NCBI RefSeq assembly: GCF_036203305.1
Contig: NZ_CP108131.1
Location: forward strand, 5,580,001 to 5,644,000
Length of the DNA stretch: 64,000 bases
Reading direction: 5' to 3'
From: Streptomyces sp. NBC_00190
Lineage (GTDB): Bacteria; Actinomycetota; Actinomycetes; Streptomycetales; Streptomycetaceae
The translations under genes were made by a program, and so were the position numbers. Every line of letters starts with the position of its first letter. Within the stretch, counting starts at the first letter, position 1. The notes under the pieces are model-generated. The model did not search any database. It saw only the letters and a program-made list of their open reading frames with translations, and was not told the DNA's origin. Below, in pieces: positions 16,101 through 25,553 of this stretch.

Positions 16101-17753
16101 GTGCCCCACGAGCCGCAGCCGCAGCCCACTGACGAGCTCGACGCCGAAGCGGTGCGCACCTGGAGCTCGCTGGCCCTGGCCGCACTGGGCCGGGCCCGCG
16201 AGGACATCGACGCGATCAACGTCTACCCCGTGGCCGACGCGGACACCGGCACCAACCTCTACCTCACCGCCGAATCGGCCGACCGCGCCCTGACGGCGGC
16301 CTTCGAGGACGAGACCCACGCCACAGCCGGGACCTCCCTCGCCCGGGCCGTACGGGCCTTCGCGCACGGCGCGCTCATCGGGGCCCGGGGGAACTCCGGG
16401 ACGATCCTGGCGCAGCTCCTGCGCGGAGTGGCCGACGTACTCGGCGACGAGCCCGCAGGACGGGAGCCCGGCAGGCTGCTGGCCGAGGCGCTGACCCGGG
16501 CCGCGCAGGAGGCGTACGAGGCCGTCGCGCACCCGGTGGAGGGCACCATGCTCACCGTCGCCGCCGCGGCCGCCCGGGCCGGCGAGGCCGCCGAGCACGC
16601 CGCCGGGACCGCCGCCGACGTGGCGCGGGCCGCCTACGACGCGGCCCGCGCCGCCCTGGCCGAGACCCCGGGGCAGCTGGCCGCGCTGGGCCGGGCCGGG
16701 GTGGTCGACGCCGGGGGCTGCGGCCTGGTCGCCGTACTCGGGGCCCTGTGGCAGGCGCTCTCCGGCCGGGAGCCGGCCGCCGAGCCGGTGCGCGGCCGGG
16801 CCGTACCCGTACCGCAGCCGCCGGACCCCTGCGAGCAGGAGCAGGACGGGCCGGCGTACGAGGTGATCTACCTGCTGGAGGCCACCGAAGCGGCCGTCGG
16901 GGAGCTGCGCGCACGGCTCGACGGGCTCGGCGACTCCCTGGTCGTGGTCGGCGGCGACGGGCTGTGGAACGTCCACGTCCACGTCGACGACCCGGGCGCG
17001 GCCGTGGAGGCCGGGGTCGACGCCGGCCGGCCGTACCGGATACGCATCACGCACTTCGGCGACGAGCGGCGCCGGGGCCGGGGCGAACGCGCCCAGCGGG
17101 CCGTGGTCGCCGTCGTCCCCGGCGAGGGGCTGGCCGTGCTGTGCGGCGAGGCGGGCGCGACCACCGTGCTCGCGCCGCCCGGGGAGGCCCCGGCCGTCGC
17201 GGAGCTGGTCGACGCCATCCGGCGCGCGCACGCCCGCGAGGTGGTCCTGCTGCCCGGCGGCGCCGAACTGCGGGCCGCCGCGGCCGCTGCGGCCGAAGAG
17301 GCCCGCGCCGACGGCGTACGGGTGGCCGTGATCCCCACCCGGTCCGCGGTACAGGGCCTGGCGGCCCTCGCCGTGCACGACCCGGACGGCAGCTTCGACG
17401 AGGACGTCGTCGCCATGACCGCGGCGGCCGGCGCCACCCGCTACGCGGAACTGGCCGTCGCCGAACGGCAGTCCTTCACCTCGGCCGGCATCTGCCAGGC
17501 CGGCGACGTGCTCGGCCTCATCGACGGCGACGTCGCCGTGATCGGGGCGGGCCTCACCGAGACCGCCGAGGCCGTCCTGGAGCGGATGCTGGGCTCCGGC
17601 GGCGAACTCGTCACCCTGGTCCTGGGACCGGAGGTGCCGGACGCCCTCGCCGAGCGCCTGGAGGCGTACGTGCAGCACGGGCACCTGGCCGTGGACACCG
17701 TCACCTACCGCGGCGGGCGCTACTCGGCGCCGCTCCTCATCGGCGTGGAGTAA
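16101..17753 (+). CDS. DAK2-domain protein (fatty acid kinase FakA-like)
   Basis: A 550-residue two-part protein. The N-terminal ~200 residues form a DAK2 nucleotide-binding domain with INVYPVADADTGTNLYLT and GARGNSGTILAQLLRG, the ATP/Mg-binding segments of dihydroxyacetone kinase-like enzymes. The C-terminal half matches the FakA-type region. In Firmicutes FakA phosphorylates fatty acids held by FakB (DegV) partners; no degV gene is nearby here. The GTG at 16101 has AAGGAGGA 7 bases upstream, which sets the start. recG follows 46 bases after the stop, as commonly seen for this gene. Confidence 0.85.
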   Translation: MPHEPQPQPTDELDAEAVRTWSSLALAALGRAREDIDAINVYPVADADTGTNLYLTAESADRALTAAFEDETHATAGTSLARAVRAFAHGALIGARGNSGTILAQLLRGVADVLGDEPAGREPGRLLAEALTRAAQEAYEAVAHPVEGTMLTVAAAAARAGEAAEHAAGTAADVARAAYDAARAALAETPGQLAALGRAGVVDAGGCGLVAVLGALWQALSGREPAAEPVRGRAVPVPQPPDPCEQEQDGPAYEVIYLLEATEAAVGELRARLDGLGDSLVVVGGDGLWNVHVHVDDPGAAVEAGVDAGRPYRIRITHFGDERRRGRGERAQRAVVAVVPGEGLAVLCGEAGATTVLAPPGEAPAVAELVDAIRRAHAREVVLLPGGAELRAAAAAAAEEARADGVRVAVIPTRSAVQGLAALAVHDPDGSFDEDVVAMTAAAGATRYAELAVAERQSFTSAGICQAGDVLGLIDGDVAVIGAGLTETAEAVLERMLGSGGELVTLVLGPEVPDALAERLEAYVQHGHLAVDTVTYRGGRYSAPLLIGVE

Positions 17754-17799
17754 GGGCCGAACAGCGGTCTTGTCAGCGGCATGGTGTGCAATGGAAGAT

Positions 17800-19986
17800 G
17801 TGCCCGCGCTCGACGAAGACCTCAAGAAGACGCTCGGCCCCGCCACCGCCAAGGTGCTGGCCGAGCAGCTCGGCCTGCACACGGCCCTGGACCTGCTCCA
17901 CCACTACCCCCGGCGGTACGCCGAGCGCGGTGAGCTGACCTCGCTGGCCGAGCTCGCCGACCAGATCGACGAGCACGTGACCGTCGTCGCCCAGGTCGCC
18001 GACGCCCGGATCCTGACCTTCAACGGGGGCCGCGGCAAACGGCTGGAGGTGACCATCACCGACGGCAGCGGCCGGCTCCAGCTGGTCTTCTTCGGCGCCG
18101 GCGTGCACAAGCCGCACAAGGACCTGCTGCCCGGCAGCCGCGCGATGTTCGCCGGCAAGGTCTCGAGGTTCAACCACAAGCTCCAGCTGGCGCACCCCGC
18201 GTACGAGCCGCTCGGCGCGGACGCCTCCGACCGGGACGCGGCCACCGCCTTCGCCAACCAGCTCATCCCGATCTACCCGGCCTGCGCGAAGCTGGAGTCC
18301 TGGAAGATCGCCAAGTGCGTGGACGCGGTGCTGCCCGGCGTCCACGAGGCCGTGGACCCGCTGCCCGCGTCCCTGCGCGAGGGCCGCGGACTGGTTCCGC
18401 TCACCGAGGCCCTGCTGAAGATCCACCGGCCGGGCACCAAGGCCGACATCGACGACGCGCGCCAGCGCCTGAAGTGGGACGAGGCCTTCGTCCTGCAAGT
18501 GGCCCTCGCCCGCCGCCGGCACGCCGACTCCCAGCTCCCGGCCGTCCCCCGCCGCCCCACCCCGGGCGGCCTGCTCGACTCCTTCGACGCCAAGCTCCCC
18601 TTCACGCTCACCGAGGGCCAGCAATCCGTCTCGAAGGAGATCTTCGACGACCTCTCCACCAGCCACCCCATGCACCGCCTCCTCCAGGGCGAAGTGGGTT
18701 CGGGCAAGACCTTGGTCGCTCTGCGGGCCATGCTCGCCGTCGTGGACTCCGGCGGGCAGGCCGCGATGCTCGCGCCCACCGAGGTGCTCGCGCAGCAGCA
18801 CCACCGCTCCATCACCGAGATGATGGGCGAGCTCGCCGAGGGCGGCATGCTCGGCGGCTCCGACCAGGGCACCAAGGTCGTGCTGCTCACCGGGTCCATG
18901 GGGATGCCCGCGCGGCGCCAGGCCCTGCTCGACCTCGTCACCGGCGAGGCCGGGATGGTGATCGGTACGCACGCGCTGATCGAGGACAAGGTGCAGTTCC
19001 ACGACCTCGGCCTGGTCGTCGTCGACGAACAGCACCGCTTCGGCGTGGAGCAGCGCGACGCGCTGCGGTCCAAGGGGAAGCAGCCCCCGCACCTGCTGGT
19101 GATGACCGCGACCCCGATCCCGCGCACCGTCGCCATGACCGTCTTCGGCGACCTGGAGACCTCCGTCCTCGACCAGCTGCCCGCCGGCCGCTCCCCGATC
19201 GCCACCCACGTGGTGCCCGCCAAGGACAAGCCGCACTTCCTCGCCCGCGCCTGGGAGCGGGTCCGCGAGGAAGTCGACAAGGGCCACCAGGCGTATGTGG
19301 TCTGCCCGCGGATCGGTGACGGCGAGGACGACCCGAAGAAGAAGGCCTCCGCGGAGGACGACGCCGAGAAGCGGCCCCCGCTCGCCGTCCTGGACATCGC
19401 GGAGCAGCTCACGCGCGGACCGCTCACCGGGCTGCCGGTGGAGGTGCTGCACGGCCGGATGGACCCGGCCGACAAGGACGACGTGATGCGCCGGTTCGCC
19501 GCCGGCGAGGTCAAGGTCCTGGTCGCCACGACCGTCATCGAGGTCGGGGTGAACGTGCCGAACTCCACCGTCATGGTGATCATGGACGCGGACCGGTTCG
19601 GCGTCTCCCAGCTCCACCAGCTGCGCGGTCGCGTCGGCCGGGGCTCCGCGCCCGGCCTGTGCCTGCTGGTCAGCGAGATGCACGAGGCGAGCCCCGCCCG
19701 GGCCCGGCTGTCCGCCGTCGCCGCCACCCTCGACGGCTTCGAGCTCTCCCGGATCGACCTGGAGCAGCGCCGCGAGGGCGACGTGCTCGGCCAGGCCCAG
19801 TCCGGGGTGCGCTCCTCGCTGCGGATGCTCGCCGTCATCGAGGACGAGGAGGTCATCGCCCAGGCCCGGGAGGAGGCCACCCGTGTCGTCGCCGACGATC
19901 CCGAGCTGGAGCGGCTGCCGGGCCTGCGGACCGCTCTGGACGCCCTGCTGGACACCGAGCGGGAGCAGTACCTGGAGAAGGGCTGA
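17800..19986 (+). CDS. recG: ATP-dependent DNA helicase RecG
   Basis: Remodels stalled replication forks and branch-migrates Holliday junctions. It is about 728 residues from the GTG at 17800, which has GGAAG just upstream; the ATG at 17791 is the alternative. The N-terminal wedge/OB domain contains LHHYPRRYAERGELT. The helicase core shows Walker A GEVGSGKTL, the DEQH box (VVDEQHRFGV), TATPIPRT, and the QLRGRVGRG motif VI. A lysine/acid-rich insertion (DDPKKKASAEDDAEKR) lies between the two helicase lobes. rsmD and coaD follow. Confidence 0.96.
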   Translation: MPALDEDLKKTLGPATAKVLAEQLGLHTALDLLHHYPRRYAERGELTSLAELADQIDEHVTVVAQVADARILTFNGGRGKRLEVTITDGSGRLQLVFFGAGVHKPHKDLLPGSRAMFAGKVSRFNHKLQLAHPAYEPLGADASDRDAATAFANQLIPIYPACAKLESWKIAKCVDAVLPGVHEAVDPLPASLREGRGLVPLTEALLKIHRPGTKADIDDARQRLKWDEAFVLQVALARRRHADSQLPAVPRRPTPGGLLDSFDAKLPFTLTEGQQSVSKEIFDDLSTSHPMHRLLQGEVGSGKTLVALRAMLAVVDSGGQAAMLAPTEVLAQQHHRSITEMMGELAEGGMLGGSDQGTKVVLLTGSMGMPARRQALLDLVTGEAGMVIGTHALIEDKVQFHDLGLVVVDEQHRFGVEQRDALRSKGKQPPHLLVMTATPIPRTVAMTVFGDLETSVLDQLPAGRSPIATHVVPAKDKPHFLARAWERVREEVDKGHQAYVVCPRIGDGEDDPKKKASAEDDAEKRPPLAVLDIAEQLTRGPLTGLPVEVLHGRMDPADKDDVMRRFAAGEVKVLVATTVIEVGVNVPNSTVMVIMDADRFGVSQLHQLRGRVGRGSAPGLCLLVSEMHEASPARARLSAVAATLDGFELSRIDLEQRREGDVLGQAQSGVRSSLRMLAVIEDEEVIAQAREEATRVVADDPELERLPGLRTALDALLDTEREQYLEKG

Positions 19987-20030
19987 CAATGGGGGTGCCC
20001 GATCCCTCCGACGATTGAAGGACCCCCCAG

Positions 20031-20609
20031 ATGACCCGCGTGATCGCCGGCAGCGCCGGCGGGCGACGGCTGACCGTGCCCCCGGGCACCGGGACCCGGC
20101 CGACCTCGGACCGGATGCGCGAAGGGCTCTTCTCCACCTGGGAGTCGCTGCACGGCGTCGAAGGGGCCCGGGTGCTCGACCTGTACGGCGGCTCCGGGGC
20201 CGTCGGCCTGGAGGCCCTCTCGCGCGGCGCGGCCCACGCCCTGCTGGTCGAGGCCGACGCCAAGGCCGCCAAGGCGATCCGCGACAACATCAGGACGCTG
20301 GGCCTGCCCGGCGCCGAATTCCGGTCGGGCAAGGCCGAGCAGATCGTGGCGGCCACCGCGGCCGGGGACCCGTACGACATCGTCTTCCTGGACCCTCCGT
20401 ACGCCGTGGACCACGGGGATCTCCGCGAGATCCTCCTCACACTCCGGTCCAATGGCTGGCTCACCGGCGATGCGCTCGTCACCGTGGAACGCAGCACCAG
20501 GAGCGGCGCCTTCCCGTGGCCCGAGGGCTTCGAGCCGCTCCGGTCGCGGAAGTACGGCGAGGGCACCCTTTGGTACGGTCGCGCCGCCTTCACCAGCGAA
20601 GACTCATGA
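20031..20609 (+). CDS. rsmD: 16S rRNA (guanine(966)-N(2))-methyltransferase
   Basis: Methylates G966 of 16S rRNA. The 192 residues include the SAM-binding motif VLDLYGGSGAVGLEAL and the catalytic FLDPPYA. It starts 44 bases after recG. Its stop overlaps an ATG in the coaD frame (ATGA), so the two are coupled. Confidence 0.95.
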   Translation: MTRVIAGSAGGRRLTVPPGTGTRPTSDRMREGLFSTWESLHGVEGARVLDLYGGSGAVGLEALSRGAAHALLVEADAKAAKAIRDNIRTLGLPGAEFRSGKAEQIVAATAAGDPYDIVFLDPPYAVDHGDLREILLTLRSNGWLTGDALVTVERSTRSGAFPWPEGFEPLRSRKYGEGTLWYGRAAFTSEDS

Positions 20610-20623
20610 ACGAGGGAGTTAAG

Positions 20624-21103
20624 TTGCGCCGCGCCGTCTGTCCGGGGTCCTTCGACCCCATCACCAACGGACACCTCGACATCATCGGACGCGCCTCCCG
20701 GCTCTACGACGTGGTCCACGTCGCCGTGATGATCAACCAGTCCAAGCAGGGGCTGTTCACCGTCGAGGAGCGGATCGAGCTGATCCGCGAGGCGACGGCC
20801 GACTACGGGAACGTCCAGGTCGAGTCCTTCCACGGCCTGCTCGTCGACTTCTGCAAGCAGCGTGACATCCCGGCCATCGTCAAGGGCCTGCGCGCCGTCA
20901 GCGACTTCGACTACGAGCTGCAGATGGCCCAGATGAACATGGGGCTGTCGGGCGTCGAGACGCTGTTCGTGCCGACGAACCCCACCTACAGCTTCCTGTC
21001 GTCCTCGCTGGTCAAGGAGGTCGCCGCCTGGGGCGGCGACGTGGCCCACCTGCTGCCGGCGCACGTGCACACCGCGCTGATGGAGCGGCTGCGCGACCGC
21101 TGA
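20624..21103 (+). CDS. coaD: Phosphopantetheine adenylyltransferase
   Basis: Catalyses the penultimate step of coenzyme A synthesis. It has 159 residues from the TTG at 20624, where GAGGGAG lies 6 bases upstream and the protein begins with the family sequence RRAVCPGSFDPITNGHLD. The (H/T)xGH nucleotide-binding motif is TNGH, and SFLSSSLVKEV is the C-terminal signature. An ATG at 20606 overlapping the rsmD stop would add six residues. A perfect palindrome begins 3 bases after the stop. Confidence 0.95.
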   Translation: MRRAVCPGSFDPITNGHLDIIGRASRLYDVVHVAVMINQSKQGLFTVEERIELIREATADYGNVQVESFHGLLVDFCKQRDIPAIVKGLRAVSDFDYELQMAQMNMGLSGVETLFVPTNPTYSFLSSSLVKEVAAWGGDVAHLLPAHVHTALMERLRDR

Positions 21104-21105
21104 GC

Positions 21106-21124
21106 GACTGACGGTCCGTCAGTC
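21106..21124. promoter_or_regulatory. Perfect palindrome, TetR-type operator candidate
   Basis: GACTGACGGTCCGTCAGTC has 9-base arms around a single T. The one-base centre and absent U-tract argue against a terminator. A possible -10 box TAAAGT (21151-21156) follows, so a bound regulator would control the coiled-coil gene. The half-site CTGACG is shared with the palindrome at 34731-34745. Confidence 0.55.
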
Positions 21125-21206
21125 AGTGTCGGGGGCCCGCCCGCTGGCCTTAAAGTCGACCCGTCCGTCTCAGGAACCGCCCGAGGCCGAGAGAGTGCGA
21201 GCCCCT

Positions 21207-22220
21207 ATGGACGTGCAGAAGAAGCTCGACGAGATCGTCGCGGCCGTCGGCGGGGCCCGGTCCATGCCCATGTCGGCCTCCTGCGTCATCAACCGCGCCG
21301 AGCTGCTCGCCCAGCTCGAAGAGGTCCGCCAGGCGCTCCCCGGCTCGCTCGCGCAGGCGCAGGAGCTCATCGGCGGCCGGGAGCAGATGGTCGAGGAGGC
21401 CCGCCGGGAGGCGGAGCGGATCATCGAGTCCGCCCACAGCCAGCGCGGTTCGCTGATCTCCGACACCGAGGTCGTGCGGCGCTCCCAGGCCGAGGCGGAC
21501 CGGATCCTGGACGAGGCCCGCCGCGAGGCCGAGGAGATCCGGGCCGAGGCCGACGACTACGTCGACAGCAAGCTCGCCAACTTCGAGGTCGTGCTGACCA
21601 AGACCATCGGTTCGGTGGACCGGGGCCGCGAGAAGCTGCTGGGCCGCGGCCCGGGGCTGGACGAGCAGGGCTACCCCGACGCGGACGCGCCCGAGCGCAG
21701 CCACGACCCCGAGACGCAGCGGCAGCAGGCGGACGCGTACGTGGACACCAAGCTGGCGACCTTCGAGGCGGTGCTCTCCAAGACCCTGGAGGCCGTCGGG
21801 CGCGGCCGGCAGAAGCTGCTGGGCCGGGTGCCCACGGACGACCTCGGCGCGCACATGGCCGCCCAGGACGCGGCGGGCGGGCAGCAGACCCGCTCGTCCA
21901 GCGACGCGGACTTCCTGGCCGGCCTGGCCGAGCCCCAGCAGCTCCAGGCGCCGATCCCGGCCCAGCCGGAGCCGGCGTACGACACGTACGCCTACCAGCA
22001 GCCCCAGCAGCAGGACGGCTACGCCTACCAGGACCACCAGGACCCCTACGCGGGCTACCAGCAGCAGCCCGACCCCTACGCGGGCTACCAGCAGCAGCCC
22101 GACCCGTACTCCGCGTACCAGGAGCCGCAGGCCCAGCAGCCCTCGCTCGACGAGACCAGCTTCTTCGACACGAGCATGATCAACCTGGACCAGCTGCGCC
22201 AGTACGAACAGGGTCGCTAG
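21207..22220 (+). CDS. Coiled-coil protein with internal duplication and QP-rich tail
   Basis: A 337-residue protein of unknown function. Residues ~50-115 are a long charged coiled coil (EEARREAERIIESAHSQRG). A segment of about 36 residues is duplicated with a 60-residue period: ADDYVDSKLANFEVVLTKT near 115-147 and ADAYVDTKLATFEAVLSKT near 175-207, each ending KLLGR. The tail is rich in Gln, Pro, Tyr and Asp and has two exact DPYAGYQQQP copies. The coiled coil resembles DivIVA/ATP synthase b-type scaffold proteins, which suggests a structural or polar role, but I do not assign one. The ATG at 21207 starts the conserved MDVQKKLDEIVAAVGG. The gene lies between coaD and yceD. Confidence 0.85.
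   Translation: MDVQKKLDEIVAAVGGARSMPMSASCVINRAELLAQLEEVRQALPGSLAQAQELIGGREQMVEEARREAERIIESAHSQRGSLISDTEVVRRSQAEADRILDEARREAEEIRAEADDYVDSKLANFEVVLTKTIGSVDRGREKLLGRGPGLDEQGYPDADAPERSHDPETQRQQADAYVDTKLATFEAVLSKTLEAVGRGRQKLLGRVPTDDLGAHMAAQDAAGGQQTRSSSDADFLAGLAEPQQLQAPIPAQPEPAYDTYAYQQPQQQDGYAYQDHQDPYAGYQQQPDPYAGYQQQPDPYSAYQEPQAQQPSLDETSFFDTSMINLDQLRQYEQGR
22041..22100 (+). repeat. Exact 30-bp tandem repeat in the coiled-coil gene
   Basis: Two identical 30-base units (22041-22070, 22071-22100) encode DPYAGYQQQP twice, followed by a degenerate third unit encoding DPYSAYQ. The identity at synonymous sites points to a recent slippage duplication. Confidence 0.9.
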
Positions 22221-22227
22221 GCCCGGA

Positions 22228-22257
22228 TTGGGCGCAGAGCGCGGCGCCGGGTATCCT
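22228..22257 (+). promoter_or_regulatory. Candidate promoter of yceD-rpmF-rnc
   Basis: TTGGGC (22228-22233) and TATCCT (22252-22257) with an 18-base spacer, about 75 bases before yceD. Confidence 0.4.
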
Positions 22258-22331
22258 GGCTCTTCGGTCGCGCGTATGCACCGCGGTCCATGCTGCCCTT
22301 GAGCGGCGGAATTTTTGATCTTTAGCGATCC

Positions 22332-23000
22332 GTGAAAGCAGGAACGGCCCTGAATACCCGCCTCGACCACCGCAACCCCCTCGTGTTCGACACGCACGAG
22401 CTGGGTCGGCGTCCTGGTGCCATGCAGCGGCTGTCCCGTGAGATCGCGGCACCGGCGGACTTCGGTCTCGCCGGGGTCATCGGGGTGCCGGAAGGCAGTC
22501 CGGTGAAGCTCAAGCTCCGCCTGGAGTCGGTCATGGAAGGGGTGCTTGTCACAGGCACCGCCCGTGCATCGGCCGTAGGGGAGTGCGTAAGGTGTCTGGA
22601 GTCCGTCGAGCGTGAGCTCAAGGCGGACTTCCAGGAGATGTTCTCGTACCCTGACGCCGACGACCGGAGCCGCTCCAAGGCGGAACCGGCCGACGACGCC
22701 GAGGACGACGAGGACACGCTTTTCCTCGAGGACGGTTTGTTCGACCTCGAACCCGTGCTGCGCGACGTGGTGGTGCTCGCACTGCCGCTGCAGCCGGTGT
22801 GCCGGGAGGACTGTCTCGGACTGTGCCCCGATTGCGGGCTCAGCCTGAACGACGACCCGGACCACCACCATGACGCCGTCGACATCCGTTGGGCGGCATT
22901 GCAAGGACTCGTCGTGACCGATCAGGACGGCGAGAAGGACAACATGAGCGGCACTGCCTCTGACGGAGTTCAGGGCGCCGCCGAGAAGCAGGAGAAGTAG
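22332..23000 (+). CDS. YceD family (DUF177) protein
   Basis: A 222-residue member of the YceD family, usually linked to rRNA or ribosomal protein L32 expression. The N-terminus [21 protein letters not shown] is typical of actinobacteria. The C-terminal half carries a cysteine cluster ([13 protein letters not shown]) that probably binds zinc. The gene is 2 bases from rpmF, the near-universal neighbour of yceD. The start is the GTG at 22332. Confidence 0.9.
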   Translation: MKAGTALNTRLDHRNPLVFDTHELGRRPGAMQRLSREIAAPADFGLAGVIGVPEGSPVKLKLRLESVMEGVLVTGTARASAVGECVRCLESVERELKADFQEMFSYPDADDRSRSKAEPADDAEDDEDTLFLEDGLFDLEPVLRDVVVLALPLQPVCREDCLGLCPDCGLSLNDDPDHHHDAVDIRWAALQGLVVTDQDGEKDNMSGTASDGVQGAAEKQEK

Positions 23001-23002
23001 CC

Positions 23003-23176
23003 GTGGCTGTTCCGAAGCGGAAGATGTCGCGCAGCAACACGCGCCACCGCCGGTCGCAGTGGAAGGCTGCGGTCCCCACCCTGGTTTCGTGTGAGCGTTG
23101 CCAGGAGCCGAAGCTCCAGCACATTGCGTGCCCGAGCTGCGGCACCTACAACAAGCGCCAGGTCCTCGAGGTCTGA
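23003..23176 (+). CDS. rpmF: 50S ribosomal protein L32
   Basis: A 57-residue L32 beginning [19 protein letters not shown], with a zinc ribbon made by CERC and CPSC. The GTG start follows GGAGA at the end of yceD. It lies between yceD and rnc in the common bacterial order. Confidence 0.95.
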   Translation: MAVPKRKMSRSNTRHRRSQWKAAVPTLVSCERCQEPKLQHIACPSCGTYNKRQVLEV

Positions 23177-23195
23177 GCGGCTGGTGAGAGGCGCA

Positions 23196-24056
23196 ATGTC
23201 TGAGCTGTCCAACGCTGAGAAGCAGGCAGACAGTAACAACGCGGCCTCGTCCCACACGCTTCTGGAAGGGCGGCTCGGGTATCAACTCGAGTCCGCCCTT
23301 CTGGTGCGTGCGCTGACCCACCGCTCGTACGCGTACGAGAACGGCGGTCTGCCCACCAACGAGCGCCTCGAGTTCCTCGGGGACTCCGTGCTCGGCCTGG
23401 TGGTCACGGACACGCTGTACACGACCCACCCGGATCTCCCCGAAGGCCAGCTGGCCAAGCTTCGGGCCGCGGTGGTCAACTCGCGCGCACTGGCGGAGGT
23501 CGGGCGCGGCCTCGAACTCGGCTCCTTCATCCGGCTCGGCCGGGGCGAAGAGGGTACGGGCGGCCGGGACAAGGCCTCCATCCTCGCCGACACCCTTGAA
23601 GCGGTGATCGGCGCGGTCTACCTCGACCAGGGCCTCGACGCGGCCTCGGAGCTGGTTCACCGGCTCTTCGACCCGCTCATCGAGAAGTCCTCGAACCTCG
23701 GGGCCGGCCTGGACTGGAAGACCAGTCTCCAGGAGCTCACGGCGGCCGAAGGTCTTGGCGTACCGGAATACCTGGTCACCGAGACCGGTCCGGACCACGA
23801 GAAGACCTTCACTGCTGCCGCCCGCGTCGGTGGTGTCTCGTACGGCACCGGCACCGGCCGCAGCAAGAAGGAAGCGGAACAGCAGGCGGCGGAATCCGCC
23901 TGGCGCGGTATCCGTACCGCGGCGGACGAGCGGATCGCGGCCGAGGCCGCTGCCGCCGCCGCTCCTGCGGTCGAGGTCCCGGCTTCGGCCGGGGCGGAGG
24001 CCGAAGCCGAGGACGGCGGGGCGCCGGAGCCCGCCGACACGGCGCAGGACGCCTGA
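23196..24056 (+). CDS. rnc: Ribonuclease III
   Basis: Cleaves double-stranded RNA in rRNA processing and mRNA decay; the S. coelicolor orthologue is AbsB, a global regulator of antibiotic production. It has 286 residues: a catalytic domain with the signature [13 protein letters not shown], then a double-stranded RNA-binding domain near 180-250 ([28 protein letters not shown]), then an Ala/Glu-rich tail. The ATG at 23196 has GAGAGG 6 bases upstream. A strong terminator follows. Confidence 0.96.
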   Translation: MSELSNAEKQADSNNAASSHTLLEGRLGYQLESALLVRALTHRSYAYENGGLPTNERLEFLGDSVLGLVVTDTLYTTHPDLPEGQLAKLRAAVVNSRALAEVGRGLELGSFIRLGRGEEGTGGRDKASILADTLEAVIGAVYLDQGLDAASELVHRLFDPLIEKSSNLGAGLDWKTSLQELTAAEGLGVPEYLVTETGPDHEKTFTAAARVGGVSYGTGTGRSKKEAEQQAAESAWRGIRTAADERIAAEAAAAAAPAVEVPASAGAEAEAEDGGAPEPADTAQDA

Positions 24057-24075
24057 CCCTTCCTTCGGGATTTCC

Positions 24076-24108
24076 CCGCCCCGCCCTTGCCTCGCAAGGG
24101 CGGGGCGG
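24076..24108 (+). terminator. Terminator after rnc
   Basis: A perfect 15-bp stem (24076-24090 with 24094-24108) around CTC, 20 bases after the rnc stop. Confidence 0.8.
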
Positions 24109-24187
24109 TCCCGTTTCCCGGGCGCCGACGCGCGGCCGGTAGGCTCGGCGGCAGCGTCCACAACCGCATCGCCACCGGAGGAACACC

Positions 24188-25048
24188 GTGCCCGAGCTGC
24201 CCGAGGTCGAAGTCGTGCGGCGGGGGCTGGAACGCTGGGTGGCCGGGCGGACCGTCGAGGCCGTCGAGGTCCTGCACCCGCGGGCCGTACGGCGCCACCC
24301 GGGCGGCGGGGCCGATTTCGCGGCCCGCCTCGCGGGACAGACCATCGGGGTGCCGCAGCGGCGCGGGAAGTACCTGTGGCTGCCCCTGCTGGAGCGGGAC
24401 CTGTCCGTCCTGGGGCACCTGGGGATGAGCGGGCAGCTGCTCGTGCAGCCGACGGACGCCCCGGATGAGAAGCACCTGCGGATCAGGGTGCGGTTCGACG
24501 ACGGCGCGGGTACCGAGCTGCGCTTCGTGGACCAGCGGACCTTCGGCGGGCTCTCGCTGCACGAGAACACGCCCGACGGGCTGCCCGACGTCATCGCGCA
24601 CATCGCGCGCGACCCCCTGGACCCGCTCTTCGACGAGGGGGCCTACCACCTGGCGCTGCGCGCCAAGCGGACCACGGTCAAGCGGGCGCTGCTCGACCAG
24701 TCCCTGATCAGCGGGGTCGGCAACATCTACGCGGACGAGGCGCTGTGGCGCGCCAAGCTGCACTACGAGCGCCCGACCGCGACCCTCACACGCCCCCGGA
24801 GCGCGGAACTCCTCGGCCATGTCCGGGACGTCATGAACGCCGCCCTCGACGTGGGCGGCACCAGCTTCGACAGCCTTTACGTCAACGTGAACGGCGAGTC
24901 GGGCTACTTCGACCGTTCGCTCGACGCCTACGGGCGCGAGGACGAGCCCTGCCGGCGCTGCGGCACGCCGATGCGCCGCCGCCCCTGGATGAACAGGTCC
25001 AGCTACTTCTGCCCGCGGTGTCAGCGGGCTCCGCGCGTGTCGTCGTAG
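24188..25048 (+). CDS. mutM: Formamidopyrimidine-DNA glycosylase
   Basis: Removes 8-oxoguanine and other oxidised purines from DNA. It has 286 residues. After removal of Met, the N-terminus PELPEVE supplies the catalytic proline and glutamate. The C-terminal zinc finger is intact (CRRCGTPM...YFCPRCQR). Its 3' end overlaps the convergent HxlR gene by 28 bases. Confidence 0.95.
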   Translation: MPELPEVEVVRRGLERWVAGRTVEAVEVLHPRAVRRHPGGGADFAARLAGQTIGVPQRRGKYLWLPLLERDLSVLGHLGMSGQLLVQPTDAPDEKHLRIRVRFDDGAGTELRFVDQRTFGGLSLHENTPDGLPDVIAHIARDPLDPLFDEGAYHLALRAKRTTVKRALLDQSLISGVGNIYADEALWRAKLHYERPTATLTRPRSAELLGHVRDVMNAALDVGGTSFDSLYVNVNGESGYFDRSLDAYGREDEPCRRCGTPMRRRPWMNRSSYFCPRCQRAPRVSS

Positions 25049-25428
25049 GTCTGCCGGGCGGTCAGCACCTCAGGCATGCTCCCCTCCAGGAAGTGGATGA
25101 GCGAGAGCAGACGGTTCGCCACCTCGACGCCGAGCGGGGTCAGTTCGTAGTCCACGCGGGGCGGGTTCGTCGGCTGCGCCTCGCGGTTGACGATGCCGTC
25201 GCGCTCCAGCGCGTGCAGGGTCTGGGAGAGCATCTTCTCGCTCACGCCCTCCACCCGGCGGCGCAGCTCGTTGAAGCGGCACGGGCCCTCGCGCAGCGCG
25301 CCCACGGTGAGACTGCCCCAGCGGCCGGTCACGTGCTCAAGGGTCTCGCGGGACGGGCAGGCGCGCGCGAATGCATCGAACGGTAGTTCGGATCCGTCGG
25401 CTTCGGTACAGAACGCTGGTGTGTCCAT
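25021..25428 (-). CDS. HxlR-family transcriptional regulator
   Basis: A winged-helix regulator of about 135 residues with the family core [25 protein letters not shown] and [17 protein letters not shown]. The N-terminal segment has two cysteines ([16 protein letters not shown]); HxlR-type redox sensors often use such residues. The ATG at 25428 is preferred because TACGCT lies 6 bases upstream, consistent with a leaderless message; an in-frame ATG at 25461 is possible. It is divergent from a quinone reductase gene, its likely target. Confidence 0.85.
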   Translation of the reverse strand: MDTPAFCTEADGSELPFDAFARACPSRETLEHVTGRWGSLTVGALREGPCRFNELRRRVEGVSEKMLSQTLHALERDGIVNREAQPTNPPRVDYELTPLGVEVANRLLSLIHFLEGSMPEVLTARQTYDDTRGAR

Positions 25429-25474
25429 GAGAAGAGCGTACCCTCGGGCAGCGCTATCCAATGGGTTGCGCTTT

Positions 25475-25485
25475 CTAAAAGTTAG
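25475..25485. promoter_or_regulatory. Possible HxlR operator core
   Basis: CTAA-AAG-TTAG is a small palindrome in the divergent promoter region between the HxlR gene and the quinone reductase gene. Short A/T-rich symmetric sites of this kind suit HxlR dimers. Confidence 0.35.
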
Positions 25486-25553
25486 TGGTTCTCTTTCTTT
25501 CGTCGCACCACGCCCCGTGTGCGGCGAGCACTTCCCCGAGGGAGAGAACCACC

